Shown here piece after piece: positions 15,931-23,823 of a stretch of 64,000 bases of DNA. The DNA lies in the NCBI GenBank assembly GCA_003389215.1, contig QQVP01000119.1, forward strand, positions 1 to 64,000, read 5' to 3'. This DNA is from Planctomycetota bacterium (GTDB lineage: Bacteria; Planctomycetota; Planctomycetia; Pirellulales; UBA7805). Position numbers and translations under genes: made by a program. The notes under the pieces are model-generated. The model was given only the letters and a program-made list of their open reading frames with translations, had not been told where the DNA came from and did no database searches. The first letter of the stretch is position 1, and each line of letters opens with the position of its first letter.

Positions 15931-16161
15931 TCAATCACTCTCTTCGATAACGAGGGCCGGTCGCAGCGATAGCGTGACGACCGGAATCAGTTCGCCGTGT
16001 TCAACCGGTTCGCCGGGCTTTTGCCAATCGAGTTGCAGGTCCGTCGCGCCGGCCCCACACATGTCCAGGCCCAGGGCCACGTGTTCGAGTATCTGGGCCA
16101 GTCCCGCGCCGCTAATCCTTGCCTGACGGAGTCGTTCAAGCGACGTTGCGTGAATCTTCAC
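15931..16161 (-). CDS. small phage protein, 76 aa (GTG start)
   Basis: The frame is open to 16308, but the part upstream of GTG 16161 reads as a shadow of the neighbour gene. From the GTG the product is KIHATSLERLRQARISGAG and an acidic beta-rich remainder with LQLDWQKPGEP and VTLSLRPALVIEESD. It overlaps the end of the previous gene by 26 bases. No family recognised. The start is uncertain. Confidence 0.5.
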   Translation of the reverse strand: MKIHATSLERLRQARISGAGLAQILEHVALGLDMCGAGATDLQLDWQKPGEPVEHGELIPVVTLSLRPALVIEESD

Positions 16162-16480
16162 AGGGCGGCACCTTCTCAATCGTGATTTGCATGGGCAGGC
16201 GGCGATTCTTTGGGATACCAAGCTCACGCTTGATGAATGCGCGAGCCTCGCTGCGAGTGTCGGCTTGGACAATGCCGTGTATCGCCTCGTGACCAAAGTC
16301 AGAACCAAGCTGCCAACGCCATTCGTATTTGGGTGGCCGGTTCACCGGATCTTCGATCTTGCCGGCGGCGACCAACTGACGCTTCATCTGTCGCAGCAAC
16401 CTCGTGGCAGCGGTGTCCCGATTGGTGCGGCGGCGCGTCTGTTTGGTGGCGAGAAACTGATGTCGTGTCATTCGACTCAT
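16136..16480 (-). CDS. basic hypothetical phage protein, 114 aa
   Basis: Begins at the ATG at 16480, which overlaps the acetyltransferase stop (ATGA). The N-terminal 35 residues are very basic (HQFLATKQTRRRTNRD), followed by an alpha-beta segment with TRSEARAFIKRELGIP that resembles small double-stranded-RNA- or host-factor-binding folds. No function assigned. Confidence 0.6.
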   Translation of the reverse strand: MSRMTRHQFLATKQTRRRTNRDTAATRLLRQMKRQLVAAGKIEDPVNRPPKYEWRWQLGSDFGHEAIHGIVQADTRSEARAFIKRELGIPKNRRLPMQITIEKVPPCEDSRNVA

Positions 16481-16950
16481 GCGGAATTTCTGTCTAAGAG
16501 TTGACTAAACTTCACACCGTCTTCGGATTGTCCGTACATGCGGAAACAGTCCTTGATGAACGGCTTCTGGGCGCGGAAGCCCAACTTGCGGAGCCAGGAA
16601 CCGATGCATTCGCTCCCTGGATAGATGAGGCTTTCGGGAACGACCGCGAACATTCGCGTGCAGTGATTCTCGATGGCGAAACGAACGCAGGCGTTGTAGA
16701 GCTTGCGGCCAAGGTTGCGACGACGATAGGGAGCCTTGACGGCAACTTTCCGTAGTTCCACGTCAGTGCCGATCCGCAGGCAGACACCAAAGCCGACAGG
16801 CGTACCGAAGTACGTGCCGACCGCGATCGCGTGTGTCTTACAGATTTGGCTCCACTCGGCGGGTGTCCATGCGTAGTCGAAGCATTTGATGTCGATGTCC
16901 AGCAGGTCGTTGACATCGTCGCCAGTGATTCCTCGGACGTTGAATAGCAT
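16477..16950 (-). CDS. GNAT-family N-acetyltransferase
   Basis: A 157-residue protein from the ATG at 16950 (MLFNVRGITGDDV). The GNAT core is clear: the VGFGVCLRIGTDVELRKVAV strands, then the acetyl-CoA pyrophosphate loop YRRRNLGRKLYNACVRFA, then a C-terminal YPGSECIGSWLRKLGF. It resembles the RimI/ribosomal-protein subgroup in layout. The target may be a host protein or a small molecule; acetyltransferases in phage early regions often modify host factors. Coupled by a four-base overlap to the next gene. Confidence 0.85.
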   Translation of the reverse strand: MLFNVRGITGDDVNDLLDIDIKCFDYAWTPAEWSQICKTHAIAVGTYFGTPVGFGVCLRIGTDVELRKVAVKAPYRRRNLGRKLYNACVRFAIENHCTRMFAVVPESLIYPGSECIGSWLRKLGFRAQKPFIKDCFRMYGQSEDGVKFSQLLDRNSA

Positions 16951-16954
16951 GACG

Positions 16955-18007
16955 CTACTTCCTGAACGGCGGCCGAACGATTTCGTTGAAGAAGTTTTCG
17001 CGCGAGGTGCCATCGGATGCTAAGCCGACAGACATGCCCGAAAGGATTTCACAGCGCTCGTCCGAATCGGCACGTGAGAGGTCCGTAAAGATGTGGCCGG
17101 TCTCAATCGCGTCCCAGCATTGCACGGCACGATCGAGCAGTTTGAGTTGATAGTCGCGGCGAACCCGCGCACGGTGATTGGCAACGCGCAGCAGCGGCTT
17201 CTGCCCTTCGCCCATGTACTTGCTGACAATCTCGTCGATGCAGAGCACAACGCTTTCGTCGCCAGGCACTTCTCCGAGCAGCCATCCGTAGAGCGCCAAC
17301 TGATCGGCGTGCTCCGCATTGGAGTCTTCCATGTAGCCGCCGTGGATCGTCAGGCCGCGGTGGTTGTGCGGCACGTAGTTCTTGTGTTGCTTGCCGTGGC
17401 TGGATGACTGCCGGCCTTCGGGGTTCTTCTTGGTCTTGCCGATGCCCAAGGCGATTGCGTCGTAGCCGTCGCGACAGAGCGCATAGTTCTTGGACGGGCT
17501 TGCACCGTACTTGCTGCAATACCCTTTGACCTTCCAATCGAGGATGACATGGACGCCGCACTCGTGGACAAACCGACAATCCGGCTTGCCCGTCACCGGC
17601 ACTCGTTCGCCGACAACGTCCGTGACGGTGAATTCAAAGCGGGGTGCTTCGCGCGAACGGAGCAGTGTCGCAAGCAGTTCGGCGTAGGCGCCGGTGTGAA
17701 CGTAACTGTCGAATACGTACTTGCCGTGCTCCCTTGCCCAGTCGCGATTGTGCGGTTCCACCTGTTCTTCGAAGATCGCCTCAAAGCCGAACTGCGGATC
17801 GGCGCCTGCGCCAAAGATCGCCTCGTGCAGTGACGACTTGGCATAGGCGTCAAACGCCGAGCCGATCGACATGAAGTTCTCTTGGGGAAGCTTTGGCGCC
17901 TTGGTCGGCGCCAGATGGCGGATGAAGAACTCCTCGCGATCTTTCTCCCAGAGCGACAGCGACGAGTGGCTAAGGTATTTAGGCTTGCGCAGATTCGGTA
18001 TGGGCAT
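16955..18007 (-). CDS. PD-(D/E)XK nuclease, RecB/Cas4-like
   Basis: A 350-residue nuclease from the ATG at 18007 (MPIPNLRKPKYLSHSSL). The start YLSHSSLSLWEKDREEFF matches the N-terminal helix motif of RecB-family exonucleases. The catalytic core follows the pattern GKPDCRFVHE...VILDWKVKG, where the Asp of GKPD and the D-x-K of LDWKVKG are metal ligands. A later QLALYGWLLGE is the conserved QxxxY motif. A DNA-processing role in recombination or replication is likely. The upstream frame beyond 18007 is antisense noise. Confidence 0.85.
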   Translation of the reverse strand: MPIPNLRKPKYLSHSSLSLWEKDREEFFIRHLAPTKAPKLPQENFMSIGSAFDAYAKSSLHEAIFGAGADPQFGFEAIFEEQVEPHNRDWAREHGKYVFDSYVHTGAYAELLATLLRSREAPRFEFTVTDVVGERVPVTGKPDCRFVHECGVHVILDWKVKGYCSKYGASPSKNYALCRDGYDAIALGIGKTKKNPEGRQSSSHGKQHKNYVPHNHRGLTIHGGYMEDSNAEHADQLALYGWLLGEVPGDESVVLCIDEIVSKYMGEGQKPLLRVANHRARVRRDYQLKLLDRAVQCWDAIETGHIFTDLSRADSDERCEILSGMSVGLASDGTSRENFFNEIVRPPFRK

Positions 18008-18503
18008 CCTTTGGCCTCGTGCAGTAGAAGACATCCGTCGTCCACTCGTATTCGCTGTCACCATGTTTGGTGATCGAAAACGCTTCCAGCGGTGACTGGA
18101 CGAGCGGAATGATGAGTCGGAGGTTGGGAAGCAGATGGGGCGACAAGAACGCCTCGTCGGTCGGCAGCCAGAACACACGCTCATCCGTTCGCGTGATCGT
18201 TTGGTTGCGGCCCCACCGACCATCGAACGGGCAGAACATGACGTAGACCACAAAACCTGGCCCCTCGATCGTTCCGCGCAATTGAACTTTGTCGGGGATC
18301 GCTCGGATGCTGGTTTCCTCGTCGAGTTCTCGAATGGCAGCTTCGTGCGGCGTCTCGCCCGTTTCGATGTGGCCGCCAGGCAGGTTGTATTTGCCGGCCT
18401 GCCATTGGGGTCGCTTCTTTTCGATCAGCAGAACTTCGTCCCAATGACGATGCGGCAGCGGATGGGCGAAGCAGAGCACGTACTCTTGCATCTCAGTCGT
18501 CAT
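17979..18503 (-). CDS. NUDIX hydrolase
   Basis: A 174-residue protein from the ATG at 18503. The Nudix box is complete (GGHIETGETPHEAAIRELDE then ET, pattern Gx5Ex7REUxEE), preceded by LLIEKKRPQWQAGKYNLP. Nudix enzymes cleave nucleoside diphosphates linked to another group; phages use them against oxidised nucleotides or signalling nucleotides. The gene overlaps the nuclease by 29 bases and the methyltransferase by 11. Confidence 0.9.
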   Translation of the reverse strand: MTTEMQEYVLCFAHPLPHRHWDEVLLIEKKRPQWQAGKYNLPGGHIETGETPHEAAIRELDEETSIRAIPDKVQLRGTIEGPGFVVYVMFCPFDGRWGRNQTITRTDERVFWLPTDEAFLSPHLLPNLRLIIPLVQSPLEAFSITKHGDSEYEWTTDVFYCTRPKDAHTESAQA

Positions 18504-19869
18504 GGTTGCCCTCGTGATGGAGATGGCCCTCGGAAATGACCTCGATCCGCCTGCGCGCGGTCTCGAAGCTTTCGTGTTCCAGTTCGATTCCAACGAAGCG
18601 ATTGCCGGTCAAAGATGCGGCAATGCCAGTCGAGCCGCTGCCCATGAAGGGGTCGAGAATGATCCCGCCGCCTGGCGGTGTGACGAGCCGGCAGAGATAC
18701 TCCATCAGCGACCGCGGCTTCACGGTCGGATGGTTGTTCTCGACCTGGCCATTGCAGGTGCGATCTTTCTTGTTGGCCTTGGCGCAATAGAAGAAGCGCG
18801 AAGCGCCTCCGGCGTCGCCGTAAGTGCCGGTTGCTGTCGCCTCGTCGGGGAAGTTGTCGTGATAACCGCCTTTGTTCTTGCTCTTCTTGCGCCTCTGGCC
18901 GGCCTTCATCTTGCCGCTTTTGAGTGTGCCGGTCTGGTGATCCAATGCTTGGGCAGCTTGCTCGTCAAGAAGTGCATTGGCGGGCCAGCGTCCTTTCGCA
19001 TCACCGCCGCGTGGACCTGGCTTGGGCGCGAAGTTCGTTGAACCGCGGTCGGTGTATCGCTTGTCGGCCGTCGGTTCACCTTCACGGGTGCCGCCCTCGC
19101 CCGTTCCGATGCGCGAGTCGTCGATATTCAGTCCCGCGACGCCGTGCGTTACCGCGTTATGGGCAAACGTGCCGTCCAACGGCTTCATTGCCAAAACAAT
19201 CGGCTCCCACGCCGGCTTGAGCGACGTTCCCCAGCCGTCCCAGAGTTTGGCGTCTGCGGTCGCTGGCGCGGTGACTTGCGCCGCCTTCAGTCGGGCGTCG
19301 GTACCTGGCGCATGCAGGCCCTTGCCACCGCCATAGCAACCATCACCTGCTGAGTCGTGAAGGTGATACCCAGGCTGGTCGAGCTTGTCTCCGATGACTT
19401 TGCGCTGTGCGCCTGCGGCCTTGTCAATCGCCTTACCGATGTCCAGCGACTTCGGAAAGCCGCTGCCGTACATCCACACGAGGCAGTCGCGCACCTCGAA
19501 TCCGCCATCTTCGATTGCGCACGTCAGCCGGTGAAAGGTGCGCGTTCCGCCAAACGCCAAGAGCATGGCGCCAGGCTTGAGGACCCGCAGAACTTCCGCC
19601 CAGAAGGCTGGACGGAATGCAATGTCACCGCCGTCCCAGGTCTTGCCCATGAAACCTGTCGAGCCGAGCTTTGTTCGGCCGAAGGGCGTCTTGGGATCGT
19701 TAGTGCGAGGACTGCCGCCGCGGCTAAGCTGCGTGAGGTGATACGGCGGATCGCAGACACAGGCCGTGAAGTGGTCCGCGTCCAGCCGTGGCAGAACCTC
19801 GACGGAATCCTCGCGATACAACGTCGCTCGCTCCAGTTCGATGATGTCGTACTGCTCCGCGTCGGCCAT
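18493..19869 (-). CDS. DNA amino-methyltransferase with DPPY motif
   Basis: A 458-residue protein from the ATG at 19869 (MADAEQYDIIELERATLY). Motif IV is CDPPYHLTQL (residues 40-43 DPPY); the SAM-binding motif ILDPFMGSGSTG lies near the C-terminus, as in beta-class adenine or cytosine-N4 methylases. A 200-residue insert (GTDARLKAAQV to FPDEATATG) between them probably holds the target recognition domain. This is a second methylase beside the one at 14943-15728, and the two are not alike. No partner endonuclease is seen. Confidence 0.9.
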   Translation of the reverse strand: MADAEQYDIIELERATLYREDSVEVLPRLDADHFTACVCDPPYHLTQLSRGGSPRTNDPKTPFGRTKLGSTGFMGKTWDGGDIAFRPAFWAEVLRVLKPGAMLLAFGGTRTFHRLTCAIEDGGFEVRDCLVWMYGSGFPKSLDIGKAIDKAAGAQRKVIGDKLDQPGYHLHDSAGDGCYGGGKGLHAPGTDARLKAAQVTAPATADAKLWDGWGTSLKPAWEPIVLAMKPLDGTFAHNAVTHGVAGLNIDDSRIGTGEGGTREGEPTADKRYTDRGSTNFAPKPGPRGGDAKGRWPANALLDEQAAQALDHQTGTLKSGKMKAGQRRKKSKNKGGYHDNFPDEATATGTYGDAGGASRFFYCAKANKKDRTCNGQVENNHPTVKPRSLMEYLCRLVTPPGGGIILDPFMGSGSTGIAASLTGNRFVGIELEHESFETARRRIEVISEGHLHHEGNHDD

Positions 19870-19871
19870 GT

Positions 19872-20036
19872 TTATCGAATCAACCAGATGTAGAGTGCGT
19901 AGATCATGAAGGCCGTCCAGGCGCAACAGCCAAGCGTGCAACAGAAGGCCAGCCACTGGCTTTTGGCGTGGCAGCCGACCGCGCCGGTCACTGCGAACGC
20001 GACCAATGACAACAGGTAGGCGAGAAAGGCTTTCAC
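19872..20036 (-). CDS. small two-span membrane protein, 54 aa (GTG start)
   Basis: The gap between the ligase and the methyltransferase encodes 54 residues from GTG 20036, which overlaps the ligase stop as GTGA. There are two hydrophobic spans (AYLLSLVAFAVTGAVG and WTAFMIYALYIWLI) joined by a Cys-rich turn (WLAFCCTLGCC). It ends two bases before the methyltransferase start, so it fits snugly into the operon. Function unknown; small phage membrane proteins of this layout can be holin-like or host-membrane-targeted. Confidence 0.6.
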   Translation of the reverse strand: MKAFLAYLLSLVAFAVTGAVGCHAKSQWLAFCCTLGCCAWTAFMIYALYIWLIR

Positions 20037-21130
20037 TCGACGGCGTCCCGCTTTCGCCAGTAACGGGCTTCCTTGGGCACGCCGTCGTCAGAGAGTTCGC
20101 GGTACTTGAACGTGATGACTTGGCCGAGTTGGAAGTGCTTGCCGTGGAAACCACTGGGCAACTCGTCGCCAGGGTGGGCCACGGCGTGCAAGCGGGCGTC
20201 GCTGCCGTGTAGTTCACGCTGGGCCATCGTCATGCCGGAACCGATTTCGAATTCGACGTTGCCCCACTTGAATTTCAGTGCCCCGATCTTTCCCAAGACG
20301 TTGCCTTGCTTGCCTTCCTTGCCGGCAACAAAACCGGTGACGACGGCTTCGGCGTCCTCGAACGGCTTGTACTTGAGCAAGCTCTTGACCCGCTTCGGGC
20401 GCCACGTTGCCGCCGGATCGCGAAGGACGATCCCTTCGCCGCCTTTGTCCAGCACACGCTGGAGAAATGCGTCGGCCGTCGCCTTGGCTGCGGCTTCGTC
20501 GTGCGGCAGCTTGAACTGCTGGTGCATGAAGACACGGTCGTCTTGCGACGGGATCATTTCGCGCAGGAACAGCAGTTCGTCATCGAAAGTCGCCGTCGGA
20601 TCGACGCACACGAAGTCCGGCAGATCGGTGGCGCGATCTCTCACCCATGTCTCGATGCGTGCGCGATTGATTTCGCGCAGCATGTTGGCGTTCTTGATCT
20701 CACCATCGCAGAACACCTGCGGCAGTGGCGGCGTGCTATAGACGGCGTACTGGATCTGATCGAACCGCTCGTCTGGTGCGTCGCCGGCGCAGATTGATCG
20801 GCAAAGTTGAAAGTTGCCGCGACCGGCCCACAGTTCGCCGTCGAGCGGACAACACGGCAGACGGTTGAGAAACCAATCGGGCGCCATGATCGGGTTGCCG
20901 TAACGTGACCACAGCCCTGTGGCTACCGGTTTGATCTTTGCCTTGCGGCGGCCCGTCTTCGGGTCAAGGACACTGGCATAGGGAACGGCGGCAGTGACAC
21001 ACCCGCGACTCAGCCCGCCGTCCCAAAAGCAGCGCGTGCCGTCGAGCTTTTCAGAAACGTAGAAGCCGGCGATGGTATGCTTGTCTGGCTGATAGGTGTG
21101 GCCTAGTTGAAGCAATTCACGGCGGGCCAT
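20033..21130 (-). CDS. ATP-dependent DNA ligase
   Basis: A 365-residue ligase from the ATG at 21130. The nucleotidyltransferase motifs are in order: motif I SEKLDGTRCFW with the adenylated K28, LDGELWAG (motif III), KGGEGIVLRDP (motif IV) and SLLKYKPFED (motif V). The C-terminal OB part includes FEIGSGMT and ITFKYRELSDDG, ending in PKEARYWRKRD. It closes nicks in replication or repair of phage DNA. The frame upstream of 21130 lacks domain text. Confidence 0.93.
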   Translation of the reverse strand: MARRELLQLGHTYQPDKHTIAGFYVSEKLDGTRCFWDGGLSRGCVTAAVPYASVLDPKTGRRKAKIKPVATGLWSRYGNPIMAPDWFLNRLPCCPLDGELWAGRGNFQLCRSICAGDAPDERFDQIQYAVYSTPPLPQVFCDGEIKNANMLREINRARIETWVRDRATDLPDFVCVDPTATFDDELLFLREMIPSQDDRVFMHQQFKLPHDEAAAKATADAFLQRVLDKGGEGIVLRDPAATWRPKRVKSLLKYKPFEDAEAVVTGFVAGKEGKQGNVLGKIGALKFKWGNVEFEIGSGMTMAQRELHGSDARLHAVAHPGDELPSGFHGKHFQLGQVITFKYRELSDDGVPKEARYWRKRDAVE

Positions 21131-21201
21131 CGGCGCACTCCGATCGCAGAGCGAATGAAGAATGGAAGGGATTAGTTGAGGCAGGAAACGGGCGCGACCG
21201 A

Positions 21202-21792
21202 TCAAACGGTCAACTCCCGTCGGGACAAGGCGTCGAACTGTTCGGCCAGGTGCTGAAACGTGTCCGTGCCGATTAGCGAATTCCACGGCCGCGGGACCAA
21301 AATGGCTTGCCCACCGTGCTCACGGAACGCAGCGACGTTGTGGTCTGCATCGTCGATCAGCAGCGCATCCGGCCGAGCGCAAAAGTGTTTGCGAGGCCCG
21401 ATCAGGAATTGCCGATGCATCCACTTGGGAAAGTGACTGTGAATCCATTCGAGCTTGCCTGCCAAGCAGTCGGGGTCGATCGTCGGGCTGGTGAGAATGC
21501 AGATGCTTTTTCGCCCCACGAGCGCTTCGCAGTGACCGAGCAGCCACTTGAACTCGGCGGATTCCGGCGCGGTGGCCCAGGCGCGACGATCAATAGTGTC
21601 CCAGAACTCGCCCACCGAAAACTTTCGCGATGGATGCAGCCTGTTGGCGGCTTCCACCAGATCCCAGCCGCACCCGACGGGGTAATCGCGGTAGCTGTAG
21701 TCGTCCACCGGACAACCGACGTATTTCAGGAACGACATCGGCGACCGGTTACACACGCCGTCGAGGTCAAGCAGGATTCTTTGCGGGCGCAT
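21202..21792 (-). CDS. HAD-superfamily phosphatase (5'-nucleotidase-like)
   Basis: A 196-residue protein with HAD motif I LLDLDGVCN (D9, D11), motif II ILTSPT and motif III-IV LLIDDADHNVAAF. The cap-like insert between motifs I and II and the LDLDGV start fit the deoxyribonucleotidase (NT5C-like) or polynucleotide 3'-phosphatase groups. It lies beside the DNA ligase, so DNA end repair or nucleotide turnover are both reasonable. Confidence 0.82.
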   Translation of the reverse strand: MRPQRILLDLDGVCNRSPMSFLKYVGCPVDDYSYRDYPVGCGWDLVEAANRLHPSRKFSVGEFWDTIDRRAWATAPESAEFKWLLGHCEALVGRKSICILTSPTIDPDCLAGKLEWIHSHFPKWMHRQFLIGPRKHFCARPDALLIDDADHNVAAFREHGGQAILVPRPWNSLIGTDTFQHLAEQFDALSRRELTV

Positions 21793-21798
21793 CGTGCC

Positions 21799-22470
21799 TT
21801 AACCTTTCAATTCGGACTTGGCGAGAAATCTCTGGTAGAGTTCGCGACGCATCATGTACGCCGTGGTCTTGGGGACGTTGATGGCTTGGCCGATCTCTTC
21901 GTCGGAATGACCTTGCTCGCGCATCGCGACGATCACGCGGTCTTCCTCACAGAGGCAGCATGTTTCGATCAGGTCTCGCAGCTCGAACATCGCCGGCCCG
22001 TGTTGCTGGCCGTCGTCTGCCAGCGTCTCGGACGGGACACCGACGTTCTTAGGGGCGTCGATCTTCTCGTTTTGCGCCCGCTTGAGTCGTTTGGTCCGAT
22101 CGGGAACGCGAATGGTCAGTTCGTTGTCAACGACTTTGCCGATCTCGCGCTGGACCGAGACGGAGATGTATCCAGTCGCGTTGGACCGCTGCGGCAGTTT
22201 GTGCTCCATCATCGCGCTGACGGCCTGCACGAGCCCCAGGAAGCCGGCGCTCTGCATGTCGTCTTGGAGAAACTCCGCCTGCGGAAACGTGTTGACGTAC
22301 GAGTTGACCTTGTCGATCACCAGCGGCATGTTGCCCTGGATCATTTCCTCGCGGGCATCCGCGTCGCCGGCGCAGAGTCGGGCATAGAGGGCGTCGTTCT
22401 TTTCCCGATCCAGGGGCTCGTCGATGCATTGGCCCAGGCTCTGAATCAAGTCGTGGTTGTATCGGTTCAT
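21799..22470 (-). CDS. phage-encoded RNA polymerase sigma-70-type factor
   Basis: A 223-residue sigma factor with regions 2 to 4. Region 2 reads GDADAREEMIQGNMPLVIDKV and FLQDDMQSAGFLGLVQAV; region 3 follows as YISVSVQREIGKVVDNELTI; region 4 is VIVAMREQGHSDEEIGQAIN followed by VPKTTAYMMRREL. It would direct host RNA polymerase to phage promoters, probably the late or middle ones. Its gene overlaps the next upstream gene by four bases (ATGA). Confidence 0.9.
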   Translation of the reverse strand: MNRYNHDLIQSLGQCIDEPLDREKNDALYARLCAGDADAREEMIQGNMPLVIDKVNSYVNTFPQAEFLQDDMQSAGFLGLVQAVSAMMEHKLPQRSNATGYISVSVQREIGKVVDNELTIRVPDRTKRLKRAQNEKIDAPKNVGVPSETLADDGQQHGPAMFELRDLIETCCLCEEDRVIVAMREQGHSDEEIGQAINVPKTTAYMMRRELYQRFLAKSELKG

Positions 22471-22991
22471 GCGCGTCTCCCTTCAATGAGGTCCACGCGC
22501 CAGGCCGTGCGGGTAAAGAAGCTGCGCGCTTCACACGCTTCGCGTGAGTAGAGGTATTGCTGTCCGTCGGGGTCGAAGATCGTGCCGTGGTCGTAGGCGA
22601 CAGCGTGTTGGCAGCGTCGGCCCGCGCCTTGGATGACTCCGACCGAGGACCGGATGAGAGAAGTAAATCGCTGCCAGTTGTCGGTTTCGGACTTGCCGAA
22701 GGTCACAACAACCGTGCGACCGTGGTGGGATGTTTGGTTTTGGTTTGGTGTCGCCTGGATCACAGGAAACAACTCGACCGGCGTGACCGCGTAGCCGAGT
22801 CCCAGGCACACGGCAATGCACTCTTGGACGTGCAATCCGCGGCGGCACATTGGTTCGGCCAGCGCAGGAAAACACTTTTCAATGCCATCATGGCCAACCA
22901 GGTCAAAGAACTCGGCGACAGGAATGTCCAGGGCCATCGCAAAGGCCGTTGCAATGCACGACCAGGGATTCGGTTTGGTTTGCAACTTCAT
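22467..22991 (-). CDS. papain-like (C39-type) cysteine peptidase fold protein
   Basis: A 174-residue protein with a nucleophile motif NPWSCIATAFAMAL (C12) at the N-terminus, then a late QHAVAYDHGTIFDPDGQ supplying the His and Asp of a papain-like triad. Length and order match small C39-like or NlpC-like folds seen in phage genomes, where they may be proteases, deamidases or peptide hydrolases. There is no signal peptide, so it acts in the cytoplasm. The enzymatic activity is inferred from three motif residues only. Confidence 0.65.
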   Translation of the reverse strand: MKLQTKPNPWSCIATAFAMALDIPVAEFFDLVGHDGIEKCFPALAEPMCRRGLHVQECIAVCLGLGYAVTPVELFPVIQATPNQNQTSHHGRTVVVTFGKSETDNWQRFTSLIRSSVGVIQGAGRRCQHAVAYDHGTIFDPDGQQYLYSREACEARSFFTRTAWRVDLIEGRRA

Positions 22992-23081
22992 GACAGGCGC
23001 GCGGACCGATCGTGCGGATCGTCGCGAGATGAGGTTGGAGGAGGGAACGGTTGCACCGCGCGAATGGCAGTGCGGCGAGCT

Positions 23082-23483
23082 TTAGGGTTCGCCCTGTCGA
23101 TCTAGTTCGTCGAGCAGGGCGTCAATGTCGGGCAGGTGGCCCCAGGACTCTTTCCAGTAGTCGCGCCAATTGGGCGGCTTGAAGAGCTTGTCGTATTCGC
23201 GTTGTGTCGCAGCCGTGAGAATCCAGATGCCGATGCCTTTCTTTTCCCACTGCGGCCACTTCTGCCGCTGCGCTTTGGTGAACGTGTATTGCCCCTCGAT
23301 CTTGCAGTCGATCCATCGTTCGCCGTATCGCCGATGGAAGCAGTAGAGATCGGGGATGCCTTTCTGGTACAGGTTGCCGTGCATCGGCTCGACGAGCCAA
23401 CCGCGCGCTTCGAGAAACTCGACGAGATCGCGTTGGAGATACCATTCGGGACCATGTTTCGGTCGCCTGATCTTTCGCACCAT
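23082..23483 (-). CDS. VRR-NUC nuclease
   Basis: A 133-residue protein from the ATG at 23483. After PEWYLQRDLVEFLEARGW comes the VRR-NUC core: KGIPDLYCFH (metal ligand D45), then RWIDCKIEGQYTFTKAQRQKW (D59 and K61, with Gln after). These small PD-(D/E)XK enzymes cleave branched or recombination DNA and are widespread in phages. Located one gene downstream of the DNA polymerase. Confidence 0.88.
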   Translation of the reverse strand: MVRKIRRPKHGPEWYLQRDLVEFLEARGWLVEPMHGNLYQKGIPDLYCFHRRYGERWIDCKIEGQYTFTKAQRQKWPQWEKKGIGIWILTAATQREYDKLFKPPNWRDYWKESWGHLPDIDALLDELDRQGEP

Positions 23484-23523
23484 CGTCCTCGTGCGCACAC
23501 CCTTGGTGACGGCCTCGGTTCGG

Positions 23524-23823
23524 TCATTTCTGCACGACTTTGCCGTTCTGCCAAATGACGTCGGTCGTCTTCGCGCCGTTTTCTGTGCTCGCCTTAACCA
23601 CGCGAACTTGCGCCTTGTATCGAAGCCGCTTGGCACATTTGATGGCTTGCTTTCTGGCCAATTGCTCCGCCTGGCGGAGATTGGGAATCACGCCAATTTC
23701 GATTGGCCAAATCCACCACTTCCAAACACGAGCCACGTTGACTTGGTAGTCGGGTTTAACGGTGTGGACGTTTTCCCAAGCTCCGGTCGCCCTGTGTTTG
23801 GTCTCGATCTTGAACTGGGTCAT
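23524..23823 (-). CDS. small hypothetical protein coupled to DNA polymerase
   Basis: A 99-residue basic protein whose ATG at 23823 overlaps the polymerase stop (ATGA). It alternates strands and helices (FKIETKHRATG, VNVARVWKWWIWPIEIG, LRQAEQLARKQAIKCAKRL). Tight coupling hints at a polymerase accessory role, but no domain is recognised. Confidence 0.6.
   Translation of the reverse strand: MTQFKIETKHRATGAWENVHTVKPDYQVNVARVWKWWIWPIEIGVIPNLRQAEQLARKQAIKCAKRLRYKAQVRVVKASTENGAKTTDVIWQNGKVVQK

Noticed and set aside
21307-22551. Plus-strand ORF of 414 codons opposite the HAD and sigma genes
   Set aside because: Spans two real genes on the other strand and their boundary; no domain text.
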